Origin: Corallococcus macrosporus
Lineage (GTDB): Bacteria > Myxococcota > Myxococcia > Myxococcales > Myxococcaceae
NCBI RefSeq assembly: GCF_017302985.1
Contig: NZ_JAFIMU010000002.1
Span: forward strand, 806,001 to 870,000
Direction: 5' to 3'
Length of the DNA stretch: 64,000 nt
Made by a program: the position numbers and the translations under genes. This document shows, piece after piece, positions 42,459 to 51,891 of this stretch. The notes under the pieces are model-generated. The model made no database searches. It was not told the origin of the DNA and saw only the letters and a program-made list of their open reading frames with translations. Every line of letters begins with the position of its first letter. Position 1 is the first letter of the stretch.

Positions 42459-44510
42459 ATGGGTTTCACCAGACACGGGCGACGTGTGTGTGTATGGCTT
42501 GCGCTGCTGGGCGCGGGCACGGGCTTCGCGCAGACGGAGCCCACGCTGGATCCCGGACCGCCGGAGACGCCCTCCGTGGACGAGCAGCGCGAGGCCCAGC
42601 TGGAGGACGAGCCGGAGGTGCACAGCCAGGTGGCGTCCTTCGCCATCACGAAGCTGCACGACTCGCCGGCCGTGGTGACGGCCATCACCGCGGATGAAAT
42701 CCGTGCCTCCGGCGCGCGCGACCTGATGGACGTGCTGCTCAACGTGCCCGGCTTCTTCTTCGGCGTGGACGTGCAGGGCACGGTGGGGCCGGGCTTCCGG
42801 GGCCTGTGGGGCCAGGAAGGCAAGGTGCTGCTCATCATCGACGGCAAGGAGATCAACGAGCAGCTCTACTCCACGATGCAACTGGGGCACGAGTTCCCGG
42901 TGGAGCTGATTGAACGCATCGAGGTCGTGCGCGGCCCCGGCTCCGTCATCTACGGCGGCAACGCGGAGCTGGCCGTCATCAACGTCATCACCCGCGGCAT
43001 CCAGGGCAGCACGGACGCGCTGGCGGTGGGCACCTACGGGCAGCTGTCGCACGGCCTGGGCCGCCGCAGCCTCACGCTGTCCGGGCGCAAGGTCTTCGAG
43101 AGCGTGCCGGGCCTGAGCGCCTTCGCCTCCGCGTCGCTGGGGCAGGGGCAGCGCAGCGACGCCGTCTTCGAGGACTTCTACGGCGGCTCCGCGAGCATGA
43201 ACGGCGCGTCGCGCATGGACCCCACGGTGGTGCAGGCCGGCGTGGGCTTCCGCGACCTTCAGCTGAGCGTGCTGTACCAGCGCCAGGACACGTCCTCGGT
43301 GGTCTCCGTGGACGAGGTGCTGCCCGCGCCCGCGGACACCGACTTCGAGTCCTTCCACGCCGAGCTGAGCGACCGCTTCCGGCCCACGGACCGCATTGAA
43401 ATCATCCCCCGGCTGAACCTCACGCTGGGCGAGTCGTACCGGGACTCGGACCCGGACTCGGAGTTCTTCTACGACAAGCGCTACCGCCGCATCCGGGGCC
43501 GGGCGCTGGCGCGCTGGGCGGCGTTCGACTTCCTCCAGCTCACGGGCGGCGTGGACCTGGCGTTCGACCAGGGCCAGCTGCGGGGGCCCGCGGGCATCGG
43601 CCTTCAGGAGCCCTTCAACGGCGACGAGGACACCGTCTCCTACCGCAACGTCGCGGGCTTCGTGGAGGCGTACTCGGACAACCCCATCGCGACGGTGGTG
43701 GCGGGCGCGCGCTTCGAGGACCACAGCTTCTTCGGCAGCTCGTTCGTGCCGCGCCTGGTGCTGCTCAAGTCCTTCGGGCCGGTGAGCGGCAAGGCCCTCT
43801 ACAGCCGCGCCTTCCGCGCGCCGGGCATCGAGAACATCTCCCTGGGTGACGACGTCCGGCCGGAGCGCACCACGGTGTACGAGCTGGAGGCCACGGTGCG
43901 CCTGGGCGAGGGCCAGACGTTCAGCGCCAACGCCTTCGACGTGGGCGTCACGGACCCCATCATCTACTCGTACGACGCGGACACGGGCTCGGAGGCGTAC
44001 CGCAACCTGGGCCGCCTGGGCAGCCGGGGCATCGAGCTGGACTACCGGCTGCGCGGGCCGTGGGGCCGCGCGCAGGTGGGCTATTCCTTCTACCGGCCGG
44101 GCGGCCGCAACGACGTGGAGGACTACCTGGTCCCTGGCGAGCCCAAGGCCTTCACCGGCCTGCCCACGCACAAGGCGACGCTGACGGGCACGGCGAAGGT
44201 GCTGCCGTGGCTGTCCGTCAGCCCCACCGCCGTGCTGGTGGGCCAGCGCTTCGCCGTGGGCGCGCCGGACGAGGAGGGCAACTCGGAGGTCCAGACGCTG
44301 GCCCCCCGGCTGCTGCTCAACCTCTTCGTGCGCGCGGAGAACGTGGGGACGAAGGGACTGGAGATTGGCGCGGGCGTCTACAACCTGCTGGGCAGCGACT
44401 TCCGGGTGGCCCAGCCGTACAGCGGCGGCCACGCGCCCCTGCCGGTGTTCAGCCGGGAGTTCCTGGTGAAGCTCACGTACCTCTTCGAGCCGTCCTACGA
44501 CGACGAGTAG
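42459..44510 (+). CDS. TonB-dependent outer-membrane receptor
   Basis: A 683-residue outer-membrane receptor. The signal peptide ends at GTGFAQ. The plug domain (about 60-175) has [45 protein letters not shown] and [26 protein letters not shown], all classical. The remainder is a 22-stranded barrel that ends in [12 protein letters not shown]. The ATG at 42459 has GAGAAGG about 9 bases upstream. It lies 52 bases after the PEGA gene, so kinase, PEGA protein and receptor probably form one operon. The ligand could be a siderophore, vitamin or peptide; nothing in the sequence decides it. Confidence 0.93.
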   Translation: MGFTRHGRRVCVWLALLGAGTGFAQTEPTLDPGPPETPSVDEQREAQLEDEPEVHSQVASFAITKLHDSPAVVTAITADEIRASGARDLMDVLLNVPGFFFGVDVQGTVGPGFRGLWGQEGKVLLIIDGKEINEQLYSTMQLGHEFPVELIERIEVVRGPGSVIYGGNAELAVINVITRGIQGSTDALAVGTYGQLSHGLGRRSLTLSGRKVFESVPGLSAFASASLGQGQRSDAVFEDFYGGSASMNGASRMDPTVVQAGVGFRDLQLSVLYQRQDTSSVVSVDEVLPAPADTDFESFHAELSDRFRPTDRIEIIPRLNLTLGESYRDSDPDSEFFYDKRYRRIRGRALARWAAFDFLQLTGGVDLAFDQGQLRGPAGIGLQEPFNGDEDTVSYRNVAGFVEAYSDNPIATVVAGARFEDHSFFGSSFVPRLVLLKSFGPVSGKALYSRAFRAPGIENISLGDDVRPERTTVYELEATVRLGEGQTFSANAFDVGVTDPIIYSYDADTGSEAYRNLGRLGSRGIELDYRLRGPWGRAQVGYSFYRPGGRNDVEDYLVPGEPKAFTGLPTHKATLTGTAKVLPWLSVSPTAVLVGQRFAVGAPDEEGNSEVQTLAPRLLLNLFVRAENVGTKGLEIGAGVYNLLGSDFRVAQPYSGGHAPLPVFSREFLVKLTYLFEPSYDDE

Positions 44511-44581
44511 CCTGGCCGTCGGACACAGCGCATCCGACGTTGCGCAAGGGCGTGGCGGGGCGTAGGGAAGCCGTCCCCGCC

Positions 44582-47527
44582 ATGTCCGAGAACACCCAGC
44601 TCCTCGAAGCCGTCCGCAAAGAAGCCAAACCGGGACTCTGGTCCAGGGGCGTCAGCCTCGCGCGCGATGGCGCGGTGGCGCTCCAGTCGCGCACGGCCTC
44701 CGAAATCGAGCTGCGCGTGAAGGTGGCGGGCCGGGCGGTGGCCTTCACCGTCGTCCTCTACCCGGGCGACGAGGCGTGGGAGTGCGACTGCCCCAGCCCG
44801 GTGGACCCGTGCGAGCACGTGGTCGCGGGGGCCATCTCCCTGGACAAGGCGGAGAAGCAGGACGCGCCGCTGGAGGCGGTGGCGGAGCGCTGGTCGCGCG
44901 TCGTGTACCGCTTCACGCGCGTGGAGGGCGGGCTGCAGCTGCACCGCGTCCTCGCGCACGCGGACGGCACGGAGGAGCCGCTGGAGGACCTCACCGGGCG
45001 CCTCGCGAAGCCCCAGGCCGGCGTCACGCTGCAGGTGGAGCAGGTGGACCTGGTGATGGAGCGCCTCCTGGAGCGGCGCACCCGGGGGCCGCTGCTGGCG
45101 GAGAAGCTGGACGCGCTGCTGCGGGCGCTGGAGCCCGCGCGCAACGTGCTGCTGGACGGCCGGCCGGTGGCGGTGTCCAGCGAGGTGCTGCCTCCGCGCG
45201 CGAAGGTGGAGGACCGGGGCCAGCAGTGGGTCATCACCATCACGCGCGACCCACGCATCACGGAGGTGGTGAGCCCCGGCGTCGCGCTGACGGCGGAGTC
45301 GCTGGTGCGCCTGGGCGAGACGGCGATGACGGGCGCGTGGCTCCAGCACCTGCCGCTGGTGCGCACCTATTCGCCCGAGCAACTGGGCGAGCTGTCCGCG
45401 AAGATTTTGCCGGAGCTGGCGCGGCGCATGCCGGTGGACATGAAGAGCCGCCGCCTGCCGCCGCTGGACCGCGACCTGAAGCCGCGCATCCTGCTGGAGC
45501 TGAACCAGCTCACCCAGGGCCTGTCGGTGCTGCCCACGCTGGTGTACGGCGCGCCGCCGTCGGTGCGCATCGACAACGGGCGCATGGTGTACCTGCGCGG
45601 CGCGGTGCCGCTGCGCGACGAGGCCGCGGAGCAGAAGCTGCTCCACCAGCTGCGCGATGAGCTGAACCTGGTGCCCGGCCGCCGGCTGACGGTGCAGGGC
45701 CCGGAGATGATGCGCTTCGCGGACAAGCTGCGGAAGTTCCGGGGCGACCTGGGCGGCGACGCGGCGGGCATCGTCAGCCCGGACATGCGCCTCAAGCCGT
45801 CGCTGCGCGTGGAGGGCGGCGCGTCCGGCGCGGGCGTGCCGGAGGTGCGCTTCACGCTGGAGTTCGAGGTGGAGGGCGGCAAGGGCGGCGCGCGCACGGT
45901 GGACGCGGCCGCGGTGGTGCGGGCGTGGACGGAAGGGCTGGGGCTGGTGCCGCTGGAAGGGGGCGGCTGGGCGCCGCTGCCGCGCGCGTGGCTGGACAAG
46001 AACGGGCAGCGCGTCGCGGACCTGCTGGCCGCGCGTCAGGAGGACGGCCGTGTCGCGAACCACGCGCTGCCGGAGCTGACGCAGCTGTGTGAGTCGTTGG
46101 ATCAGCCGCCGCCTCCGGGCCTGGACAGGCTGGCCCCGCTGGTCGAGGGCTTCGAGAAGCTGCCGCCGCCGGTGCTGCCCGCGGAGCTCAACGCCACGCT
46201 GCGCGCGTACCAGCAGCAGGGCGTGAGCTGGCTGTCGTTCCTCAAGGGCGCGGGGCTGGGCGGCATCCTCGCGGACGACATGGGTCTGGGAAAGACGCTC
46301 CAGACCATCTGCATCCTGGGCCCCAAATCGCTGGTGGTGTGCCCCACGAGCGTGCTGCCCAACTGGGTGGCGGAGCTGCAGCGCTTCCGGCCGTCGTTGA
46401 AGGTCTGCGTGTACCACGGCCCCGGCCGCAAGCTGGACCCCGCGGCGGACATCACGCTCACCACGTATGCGCTGTTGCGCCTGGATGCGCCGGTGCTGGG
46501 CGCGCCCACGTGGGAGGCGGTGGTGCTGGACGAGGCGCAGGCCATCAAGAACCCGGAGAGCCAGGTGTCGCGCGCGGCGTTCGGGCTCAAGGCGAACCTG
46601 CGGCTCGCGCTCAGCGGCACGCCGCTGGAGAACCGCCTGGATGAGCTCTGGAGCCTGATGCACTTCACCAACCCGGGCCTGCTGGGTGGCCGCCGCCAGT
46701 TCGAGGAGAAGACGGCGCAGCCCATCTCGGACGGCAAGCCCGGCGCGGCGGAAGGCCTGCGCCGCCGTATCCGTCCGTTCATCCTGCGGCGTCTCAAGCG
46801 GGACGTGGCCCCGGAGCTGCCGCCGCGCACGGACTCCGTGATGCACGTGCAGCTGGATGAGCGCGAGCGCTCCGTCTACGACGCGGTGATGGCCGCGACG
46901 CGCGCGGAGGTGGTGGCGCTGCTCAACGAGGGCGGCAGCGTGCTCAAGGCGCTGGAGGCGCTGCTCCGGCTGCGGCAGGCGGCCTGTCACTCGGCGCTGG
47001 TGCCGGGGCAGCACGCGAAGACGTCCTCCAAGGTGCAGACGCTGGTGGACGCGCTGGAGACGGCGGTGTCGGAGGGCCACAAGGCGCTGGTGTTCTCGCA
47101 GTGGACGTCGCTCTTGGACCTCATCGAGCCGGGGCTCAAGGAGGCGGGCATCGGCTTCGAGCGGCTGGATGGCGCGACGGCGAACCGGGGCGAGGTGACG
47201 GCCCGTTTCCAGGGCCAGGACGGCGCGCCGGTGTTGCTCATGTCGCTGAAGGCCGGAGGCACGGGCCTGAACCTCACGGCGGCGGACCACGTGTTCCTGA
47301 TGGATCCGTGGTGGAACCCGGCGGTGGAGGCGCAGGCCGCGGACCGCGCGCACCGCATCGGGCAGGAGCGGCCGGTGATGGTCTACCGGCTGGTGTCGCA
47401 AGGCACGGTGGAGGAGAAGATCCTGGGCCTCCAGGAGAAGAAGCGGGCCCTGTTCGAAGCCGCGCTCAGCGAAGCCGCGGGCGCCGCCGCCATCACCCGC
47501 GAGGACCTGCTCCAGCTCTTCGCATGA
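44582..47527 (+). CDS. SWIM zinc-finger SNF2/Rad54-family helicase
   Basis: A 981-residue SNF2 ATPase. A SWIM zinc finger lies at residues 75-95 ([12 protein letters not shown]). A long bacterial SNF2-associated region follows. The helicase core starts near 530: [15 protein letters not shown], Walker A DDMGLGKT near 564, DEAQ box near 650, [10 protein letters not shown]-type motif III, then [39 protein letters not shown] and DRAHRIGQ. It is the usual Rad54/HepA-like organisation and should remodel protein-DNA complexes. The gene is monocistronic and stands 71 bases after the receptor gene. Confidence 0.95.
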   Translation: MSENTQLLEAVRKEAKPGLWSRGVSLARDGAVALQSRTASEIELRVKVAGRAVAFTVVLYPGDEAWECDCPSPVDPCEHVVAGAISLDKAEKQDAPLEAVAERWSRVVYRFTRVEGGLQLHRVLAHADGTEEPLEDLTGRLAKPQAGVTLQVEQVDLVMERLLERRTRGPLLAEKLDALLRALEPARNVLLDGRPVAVSSEVLPPRAKVEDRGQQWVITITRDPRITEVVSPGVALTAESLVRLGETAMTGAWLQHLPLVRTYSPEQLGELSAKILPELARRMPVDMKSRRLPPLDRDLKPRILLELNQLTQGLSVLPTLVYGAPPSVRIDNGRMVYLRGAVPLRDEAAEQKLLHQLRDELNLVPGRRLTVQGPEMMRFADKLRKFRGDLGGDAAGIVSPDMRLKPSLRVEGGASGAGVPEVRFTLEFEVEGGKGGARTVDAAAVVRAWTEGLGLVPLEGGGWAPLPRAWLDKNGQRVADLLAARQEDGRVANHALPELTQLCESLDQPPPPGLDRLAPLVEGFEKLPPPVLPAELNATLRAYQQQGVSWLSFLKGAGLGGILADDMGLGKTLQTICILGPKSLVVCPTSVLPNWVAELQRFRPSLKVCVYHGPGRKLDPAADITLTTYALLRLDAPVLGAPTWEAVVLDEAQAIKNPESQVSRAAFGLKANLRLALSGTPLENRLDELWSLMHFTNPGLLGGRRQFEEKTAQPISDGKPGAAEGLRRRIRPFILRRLKRDVAPELPPRTDSVMHVQLDERERSVYDAVMAATRAEVVALLNEGGSVLKALEALLRLRQAACHSALVPGQHAKTSSKVQTLVDALETAVSEGHKALVFSQWTSLLDLIEPGLKEAGIGFERLDGATANRGEVTARFQGQDGAPVLLMSLKAGGTGLNLTAADHVFLMDPWWNPAVEAQAADRAHRIGQERPVMVYRLVSQGTVEEKILGLQEKKRALFEAALSEAAGAAAITREDLLQLFA

Positions 47528-47536
47528 GCTGGCGCA

Positions 47537-48289
47537 TCACTTCGCGCGTCCACCGATTTCCGGGAAGCGCTCGTAGGCCTGCTTGAGCGCTTCCAGGTGG
47601 GCCGGGTCGTCCAGGTCGAGCGGCGTCTGCGTGAGCTGCACGACCCACCCGCCCGATGCCGTGCGCCGCGCCCGTGAAAGCAGCTCGGCGTCACGGCCCG
47701 GGTCCGGGAACCCGATGGCCTTCGCGGCCGCGGCTGACCAGTAGTTGAGCCAGCCCAGGAAGTAGGGCGTCTCGGGCCTGGGGCTCTTCTCTGGAAGGTC
47801 GAGCATGGGAAGCCCTCGGGGGGAGCGCTCCGGTCCATGCGGCGCGCGGCGGAACTGCCGCGCGACTTCCGAGCCGTAGCCATACGGCGACGCGTGTCCC
47901 CAGAACGACCGCGCTCCTTCCGCCATGGCCTCGAGTAACTCCGCCGCTGCCGCGATCACCGGCTCGTCCAACGGCAGTCCCGCATGCACTTCGAGCTGGG
48001 GTTGGCCACCTGGGCTGAAGAGTCCGGACCGTCCCCTGCCATTCACTGTCACGGGGTAGCGCTCGTCTCCGTTGCACACCATGGGGAATCCCCCGTCCTC
48101 GGTCCGCTCGGTGAGCCACACGTCTCGCTGCGGCAACGCAACGGGGCGCCCGCCTTCCGCGAGGCGCCACTCCAAGCGTAGGCCGGAGAGCGCCTGTTCC
48201 ATTCCACGGACGACAGCGATCGTACGGCCGTCGTCATCCGAGAGCGCAGGCGCATAGACCGTGAGGGTGAGGGTTCTGCGCCTGTTCAT
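47537..48289 (-). CDS. DUF5953-like putative immunity protein
   Basis: A 250-residue soluble protein, no signal peptide. Notable blocks are LPQRDVWLTERTEDGGFPMV, GGQPQLEVHAGLPLDEPV, and FLGWLNYWSAAAAKAIGFPD, and the end is GGWVVQLTQTPLDLDDPAHL. This agrees with my memory of the DUF5953 / Imm52-like group often found behind DUF6310 genes in myxobacteria. Its ATG at 48289 overlaps the TGA of the toxin-like gene (ATGA), a common toxin-immunity arrangement. The reading frame is intact, unlike its partner. It probably neutralises the nuclease-like domain of the partner in the cytoplasm. Confidence 0.6.
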   Translation of the reverse strand: MNRRRTLTLTVYAPALSDDDGRTIAVVRGMEQALSGLRLEWRLAEGGRPVALPQRDVWLTERTEDGGFPMVCNGDERYPVTVNGRGRSGLFSPGGQPQLEVHAGLPLDEPVIAAAAELLEAMAEGARSFWGHASPYGYGSEVARQFRRAPHGPERSPRGLPMLDLPEKSPRPETPYFLGWLNYWSAAAAKAIGFPDPGRDAELLSRARRTASGGWVVQLTQTPLDLDDPAHLEALKQAYERFPEIGGRAK

Positions 48290-49224
48290 CGCGTGCACCC
48301 CGTAACGACGACTTCGAGCGTGGGATCCGCGGCTTCCAGCGCTTCTTTGTGTGCCTCGGTACTCACGCCAACGACGAAGCGATATCCACAGGCCGCTGCG
48401 GCTCCTCGCTCCTTTGCGATTTGGACCAATTCCTTCTCAATCTCCTGATCCTGGATGAACCCGTTGTATGTGTCGAATCGGTGGGTCTTGATCTCCCACA
48501 GTACGCGCACGCCCACTTGCAGCGCGTCGAACCGTACTCCGTCGACGAGCACGTCCATTCCGGGATACCGGTTGTGCGGAAACCTGTCAGCGCACTTGTT
48601 GTGTGCGTCGTCCTCGCCCGCATGGGGAACAGGAACAGGTTCGCAGCTGGCGCGGCCGGTCCGGCTCGCGGACACGGGGGGCAACGGGGGTTGCCAGTCC
48701 TGTCCCTCTGGCTCTGGTTTCAGCTTGGGCTTTCACTCCTCTACAGCCTCGCGAGTTGCAACCTTCGTTCCTCGCGTGACTCCTGCTTCCTCGGGGTAGT
48801 GGTGGCGTAGCTCGTAGGCATCCAGTTCTTCCTTGATGGCGACGGCGACCACCACCACGCCCAGGACGATCACGGCGCCCACGGCGATTTCAGGAGCCGC
48901 CAGCACGCAGAACCCGAGTCCCACCGTCGCGGCATCCGCGGACGCGACCGTGCAACTTCCCGTGGTGTCGTGGAACTCGATCCGCTCGTGGTCGAGGGCC
49001 CGATAGCACCGCTCCACCAGCACCGGCCAGGGCTGGGAAGCCTCGCGAACAACACACCGGCCGCCGTCTTTCCAGGGCAGCGCCGCCGCTCGCTGGAGGT
49101 TGGCGACCCGGGGAGGCCGCGACGTCGGCGCAGGCGTCGTAGCGCATGCCGTGAGGAAGAAGAGCAGTGCGGCACAAGCGACAACGAGTCGCTCTGGGCC
49201 AGCGGCACGCATCGTGGAAGTCAT
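48286..49224 (-). pseudogene. DUF6310-like lipoprotein toxin with internal in-frame TGA
   Basis: The N-terminal part (49224 to 48733, about 163 codons) has a signal peptide with lipobox LTAC and then NLQRAAALPW, GGRCVVREAS, VERCYRALD, and a hydrophobic segment (AVIVLGVVVVAVAI). It stops at TGA 48735-48733. Translation continued through that codon in the same frame gives KPKLKPEPEGQDWQPPLPP and then a domain with NKCADRFPHNRYPGMDVLVD and VLWEIKTH, the E-x-K of PD-(D/E)XK nucleases. Full-length relatives that I recall contain both halves in one chain. The gene thus appears broken by a single nonsense change, is read through, or carries a base error. The start at 49224 overlaps the arsC stop (ATGA). 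The architecture (lipoprotein, variable nuclease-like end, immunity gene next) recalls SitA toxins moved by outer-membrane exchange. Confidence 0.65.
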
Positions 49225-49622
49225 CGAGCCCATGCCTCTCGTAGCAGAAGGTCCAATACCCGCGAGCGCACGTCGTCCCGGATCTCTCGCACGCGCTCCA
49301 GGGGCTTGCCCTTGGGGTCCTCCAGAGGCCAGTCACCCCGCTTCAAGCCAGGCACGAAGGGGCAGGCATCACCACATCCCATGGTGATGAGCCACTGGGC
49401 ATCCCGGGCGAGCTCCTCCGTGAGGAGCTGGGGTCTGGCCTCCGACAGGTCGATGCCCACCTCCGCCATGACGGCCTGGACTTCGGGGTGCACTCGGGAG
49501 CCGGGCTGTGTCCCGGCGGAAACGGCATGCGCGCGCGTCGGGTCCGCCAGGGCGTTGAAGAAGGCCGCCGCCATCTGGGAGCGGCCGGCGTTGTGCACAC
49601 AGGCGAAGATGACCTTCTTCAT
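49221..49622 (-). CDS. arsC: Arsenate reductase ArsC, low-molecular-weight phosphatase type
   Basis: A 133-residue protein. It has the P-loop CVHNAGR (C8 to R14, CX5R) of the LMW protein tyrosine phosphatase fold and two further cysteines in MGCGDACPFVPG, fitting thioredoxin-linked arsenate reduction. The WPLEDPKGK and VREIRDDVRSRV blocks are typical. The ATG at 49622 has AGGAG 8 bases upstream. No arsB, acr3 or arsR is adjacent, so it may not be part of a full ars operon. A tyrosine phosphatase role cannot be excluded but the cysteine pattern favours ArsC. Confidence 0.88.
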   Translation of the reverse strand: MKKVIFACVHNAGRSQMAAAFFNALADPTRAHAVSAGTQPGSRVHPEVQAVMAEVGIDLSEARPQLLTEELARDAQWLITMGCGDACPFVPGLKRGDWPLEDPKGKPLERVREIRDDVRSRVLDLLLREAWAR

Positions 49623-49646
49623 GGGGACGACTCCTGGGTTGGGCTG

Positions 49647-50750
49647 CTACTTCGCGAACGCCACCGCGACCTTCGTGGCCTCCGGGTCGCTGAAGCGCAG
49701 GAGGGCTTCTCCCTCCTGCACCAGCGACTCCTTCGCGGCCTTCTTCACGGGCTCGAAGGGCTTGCACACCAGCGTCGCGGCGCCCTTCTTTCGCTCGGTG
49801 CTCCAGGAGCCCGCGACGTAGCCGTCCACCAGGTACACGTTCAGCACGCGCAGGTTCTTCGTGGACAGCTTCTCGCGGTGCTCCTCGGGGACGACGCGGG
49901 TCCGGTCCGCGTGCGACAGGATGAGGTTGTCGAAGTCCGGCAGGAAGCGCACCGGCGCGGGCGTGTCCTCGGCCGGGCGCGGAGCCTTGGGCAAGTCGAA
50001 GAGGACGCGCTTCTTCTCGTCGCGGAACTCCACCAGCTTGCCTCGCACCTTCTCGAACGCGTCCTTCAGCGGCTTGATGCCGGACCAGGACTGCATGTCC
50101 GCCACCGTGGCGGGACCGAACGCCGCCAGGTAGCGCAGCACCAGCGGGGAAGGGTCCTCGTCCGTGGACAGCTTCTCGCCTAGCCAGGACTCCGCCAGCG
50201 TGAAGCCGGAACTCCCGGGCCAGCCCCACTCCTGCCCCTCCTCGGGGACCTGGACGAGCGGCAGCATCATCCGCGCGGCGAAGCCCATGGCCCGCTCGTC
50301 GCCGCCCACGTGGTGCTTCAGCAGGTGCGCGCGTACCTCCTCGAAGGTGCGGGGCTGCTCTTCAAGAAAGGGCTTCGCGGTGGCCAGCAGCGCGGGCAGG
50401 TCCAGCGCCGTGGCGCGCTCCTTCAGCACGGAGCCCATGGCCGCGTTGAGCAGGGGCTGGAAGAGGCCCCGGTAGCGCAGGTAATCCTTCGCGGTCATCA
50501 GGTGCAGCGTGCCGCGCATCATCGTGCCGCGCGCCAGCTCCCGCTTCAGCGCCAGCTTCGTGAGCTGCTCGCGCTGGAAGCCCTGGAGCCGGGACCACAG
50601 GGCCAGGTACGGCGGGCGCGCGAGCTGGGCTTGCAGCCCCACCAGGTGCTCGATGGCGCGGGGCACCGTCAGCTTCTCGCGCGTGAGCAGGAGCTGGCGC
50701 GCGAGCGTGGCTCGGTTGAGGGCTTGCGTGGACAGGACGTCGCTGGGCAT
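49647..50750 (-). CDS. HTH_42 winged-helix protein related to AlkZ/YcaQ DNA glycosylases
   Basis: A 367-residue protein of the HTH_42 superfamily. The N-terminal half has VGLQAQLARPPYLALWSRL, where Q-A-Q matches the QxQ catalytic motif of AlkZ-type glycosylases that unhook bulky or crosslinked DNA adducts. Winged-helix units follow (TMMRGTLHLMTAKDYLRY), and the C-terminal VLNVYLVDGYVAGSW beta block is typical. DNA-repair glycosylase activity is therefore plausible. AlkZ relatives sometimes give self-resistance to a genotoxic product, but no such cluster is adjacent. It lies 24 bases upstream of arsC, possibly co-transcribed. Confidence 0.75.
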   Translation of the reverse strand: MPSDVLSTQALNRATLARQLLLTREKLTVPRAIEHLVGLQAQLARPPYLALWSRLQGFQREQLTKLALKRELARGTMMRGTLHLMTAKDYLRYRGLFQPLLNAAMGSVLKERATALDLPALLATAKPFLEEQPRTFEEVRAHLLKHHVGGDERAMGFAARMMLPLVQVPEEGQEWGWPGSSGFTLAESWLGEKLSTDEDPSPLVLRYLAAFGPATVADMQSWSGIKPLKDAFEKVRGKLVEFRDEKKRVLFDLPKAPRPAEDTPAPVRFLPDFDNLILSHADRTRVVPEEHREKLSTKNLRVLNVYLVDGYVAGSWSTERKKGAATLVCKPFEPVKKAAKESLVQEGEALLRFSDPEATKVAVAFAK

Positions 50751-50773
50751 GGGCCCAGCATAGCCAGCGGCCT

Positions 50774-51736
50774 TCAGCGCGTGAGGGCGGGAATCACCTT
50801 CGCGCCGAACGCGTCGATGAACGCGTCCTGGTCGCGGTTGACGTTGTGCAGGTACAGCCGGTCGAAGCCCAGGCGCAGGTCCTCGCCCAGCCAGTCCACG
50901 TGCTGCTGGAGGCTGCTGGAGACGCGCAGCGGGCCGTCCAGGTCATGCGGCTGCACCACGCTCGCGGCCTCCGCGAACTGCGCGGGCGTGCGCAGGTCCG
51001 TGAGGACGCTGTTGGAGAAGATGTTGGACGCCCACTGGTTGTAGGCGCCCTCGCGGGCCAGCTCGTCGTCCTTCGAGTACGACAGCTGCACCTTGAGGAA
51101 CATCGGCTTGCCCTCGCCGCCGCCCTTGCGGAACGCGTCCACCACCTTCCGCAGCTCTTCCGGGGGCCGTGCGGTGGTGATGAGGCCGTCCGCCCAGCTC
51201 CCCACCCACTCGGCCGTCTTCGGCGTGACGGCGGCACCCACCAGCAGGGGCATGTCCCTGGGGCGCGTGTAGAGCCTGGCCTCCTCCACCGTGACGAGGC
51301 CCCGGTGTGTCACCGTCTCGCCGCGGAAGAGGGCGCGCATGATGTCCACGCACTCCTTCAGGCGCGCGTTGCGCAGGTCCTTCGCGGGCCAGCCGGTGCC
51401 GGTGATGGCCTCGTTGAGGTACTGGCCGCTGCCCAGCGCCATCCACGCGCGGCCGGGGAACATCTCGTTCAGGGTGCCCAGCGCCTGCGCGACGATGGCC
51501 GGGTGGTAGCGCTGGCCCGGCGCGGTGACGGAGCCGAAGGACAGCCGCGTGGTCGCGAGCGCGGCGCCCATGAACGCCCAGGCGAAGCCGCTCTGCCCCT
51601 GCGCCTCCGTCCACGGGTGGAAGTGGTCGGAGTTGAGCGCGGCCTGGAAGCCCGCGCCCTCCGCCTTCTGGGACAGGCGCAGGAGTTCACTGGGGGAGAA
51701 CTGTTCGTGCGACGCGTGGAACCCGATGAGTGGCAT
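50774..51736 (-). CDS. LLM-class flavin oxidoreductase (TIGR03885-like, FMN-dependent)
   Basis: A 320-residue luciferase-like monooxygenase. It begins PLIGFHASHEQFSPSELL and has SDHFHPWTEAQGQSGFAW, SFGSVTAPGQRYHPAIVAQA and MALGSGQYLNEAITG, a pattern I associate with the subgroup predicted to use FMN and not F420. The reaction is unknown. The ATG at 51736 was chosen since homology begins there; upstream in-frame codons are spurious. It is divergent from the GH13 gene and 23 bases upstream of the AlkZ-like gene on the same strand. Confidence 0.85.
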   Translation of the reverse strand: MPLIGFHASHEQFSPSELLRLSQKAEGAGFQAALNSDHFHPWTEAQGQSGFAWAFMGAALATTRLSFGSVTAPGQRYHPAIVAQALGTLNEMFPGRAWMALGSGQYLNEAITGTGWPAKDLRNARLKECVDIMRALFRGETVTHRGLVTVEEARLYTRPRDMPLLVGAAVTPKTAEWVGSWADGLITTARPPEELRKVVDAFRKGGGEGKPMFLKVQLSYSKDDELAREGAYNQWASNIFSNSVLTDLRTPAQFAEAASVVQPHDLDGPLRVSSSLQQHVDWLGEDLRLGFDRLYLHNVNRDQDAFIDAFGAKVIPALTR

Positions 51737-51891
51737 GCAGGCGCCACCCTGGAGCGGGAGCCGTCCCGCCGCGAGGCCCGTCCTCGCGCGAGTGTTGGCT
51801 GAACGAAGTCCGCCTGCCCCCGGGTGTGGGGTTCCGCACGGCGGTCTCATCCGAACGGCCGGTGCACGCGAGGGAGGGCTAAACGGAAAGA

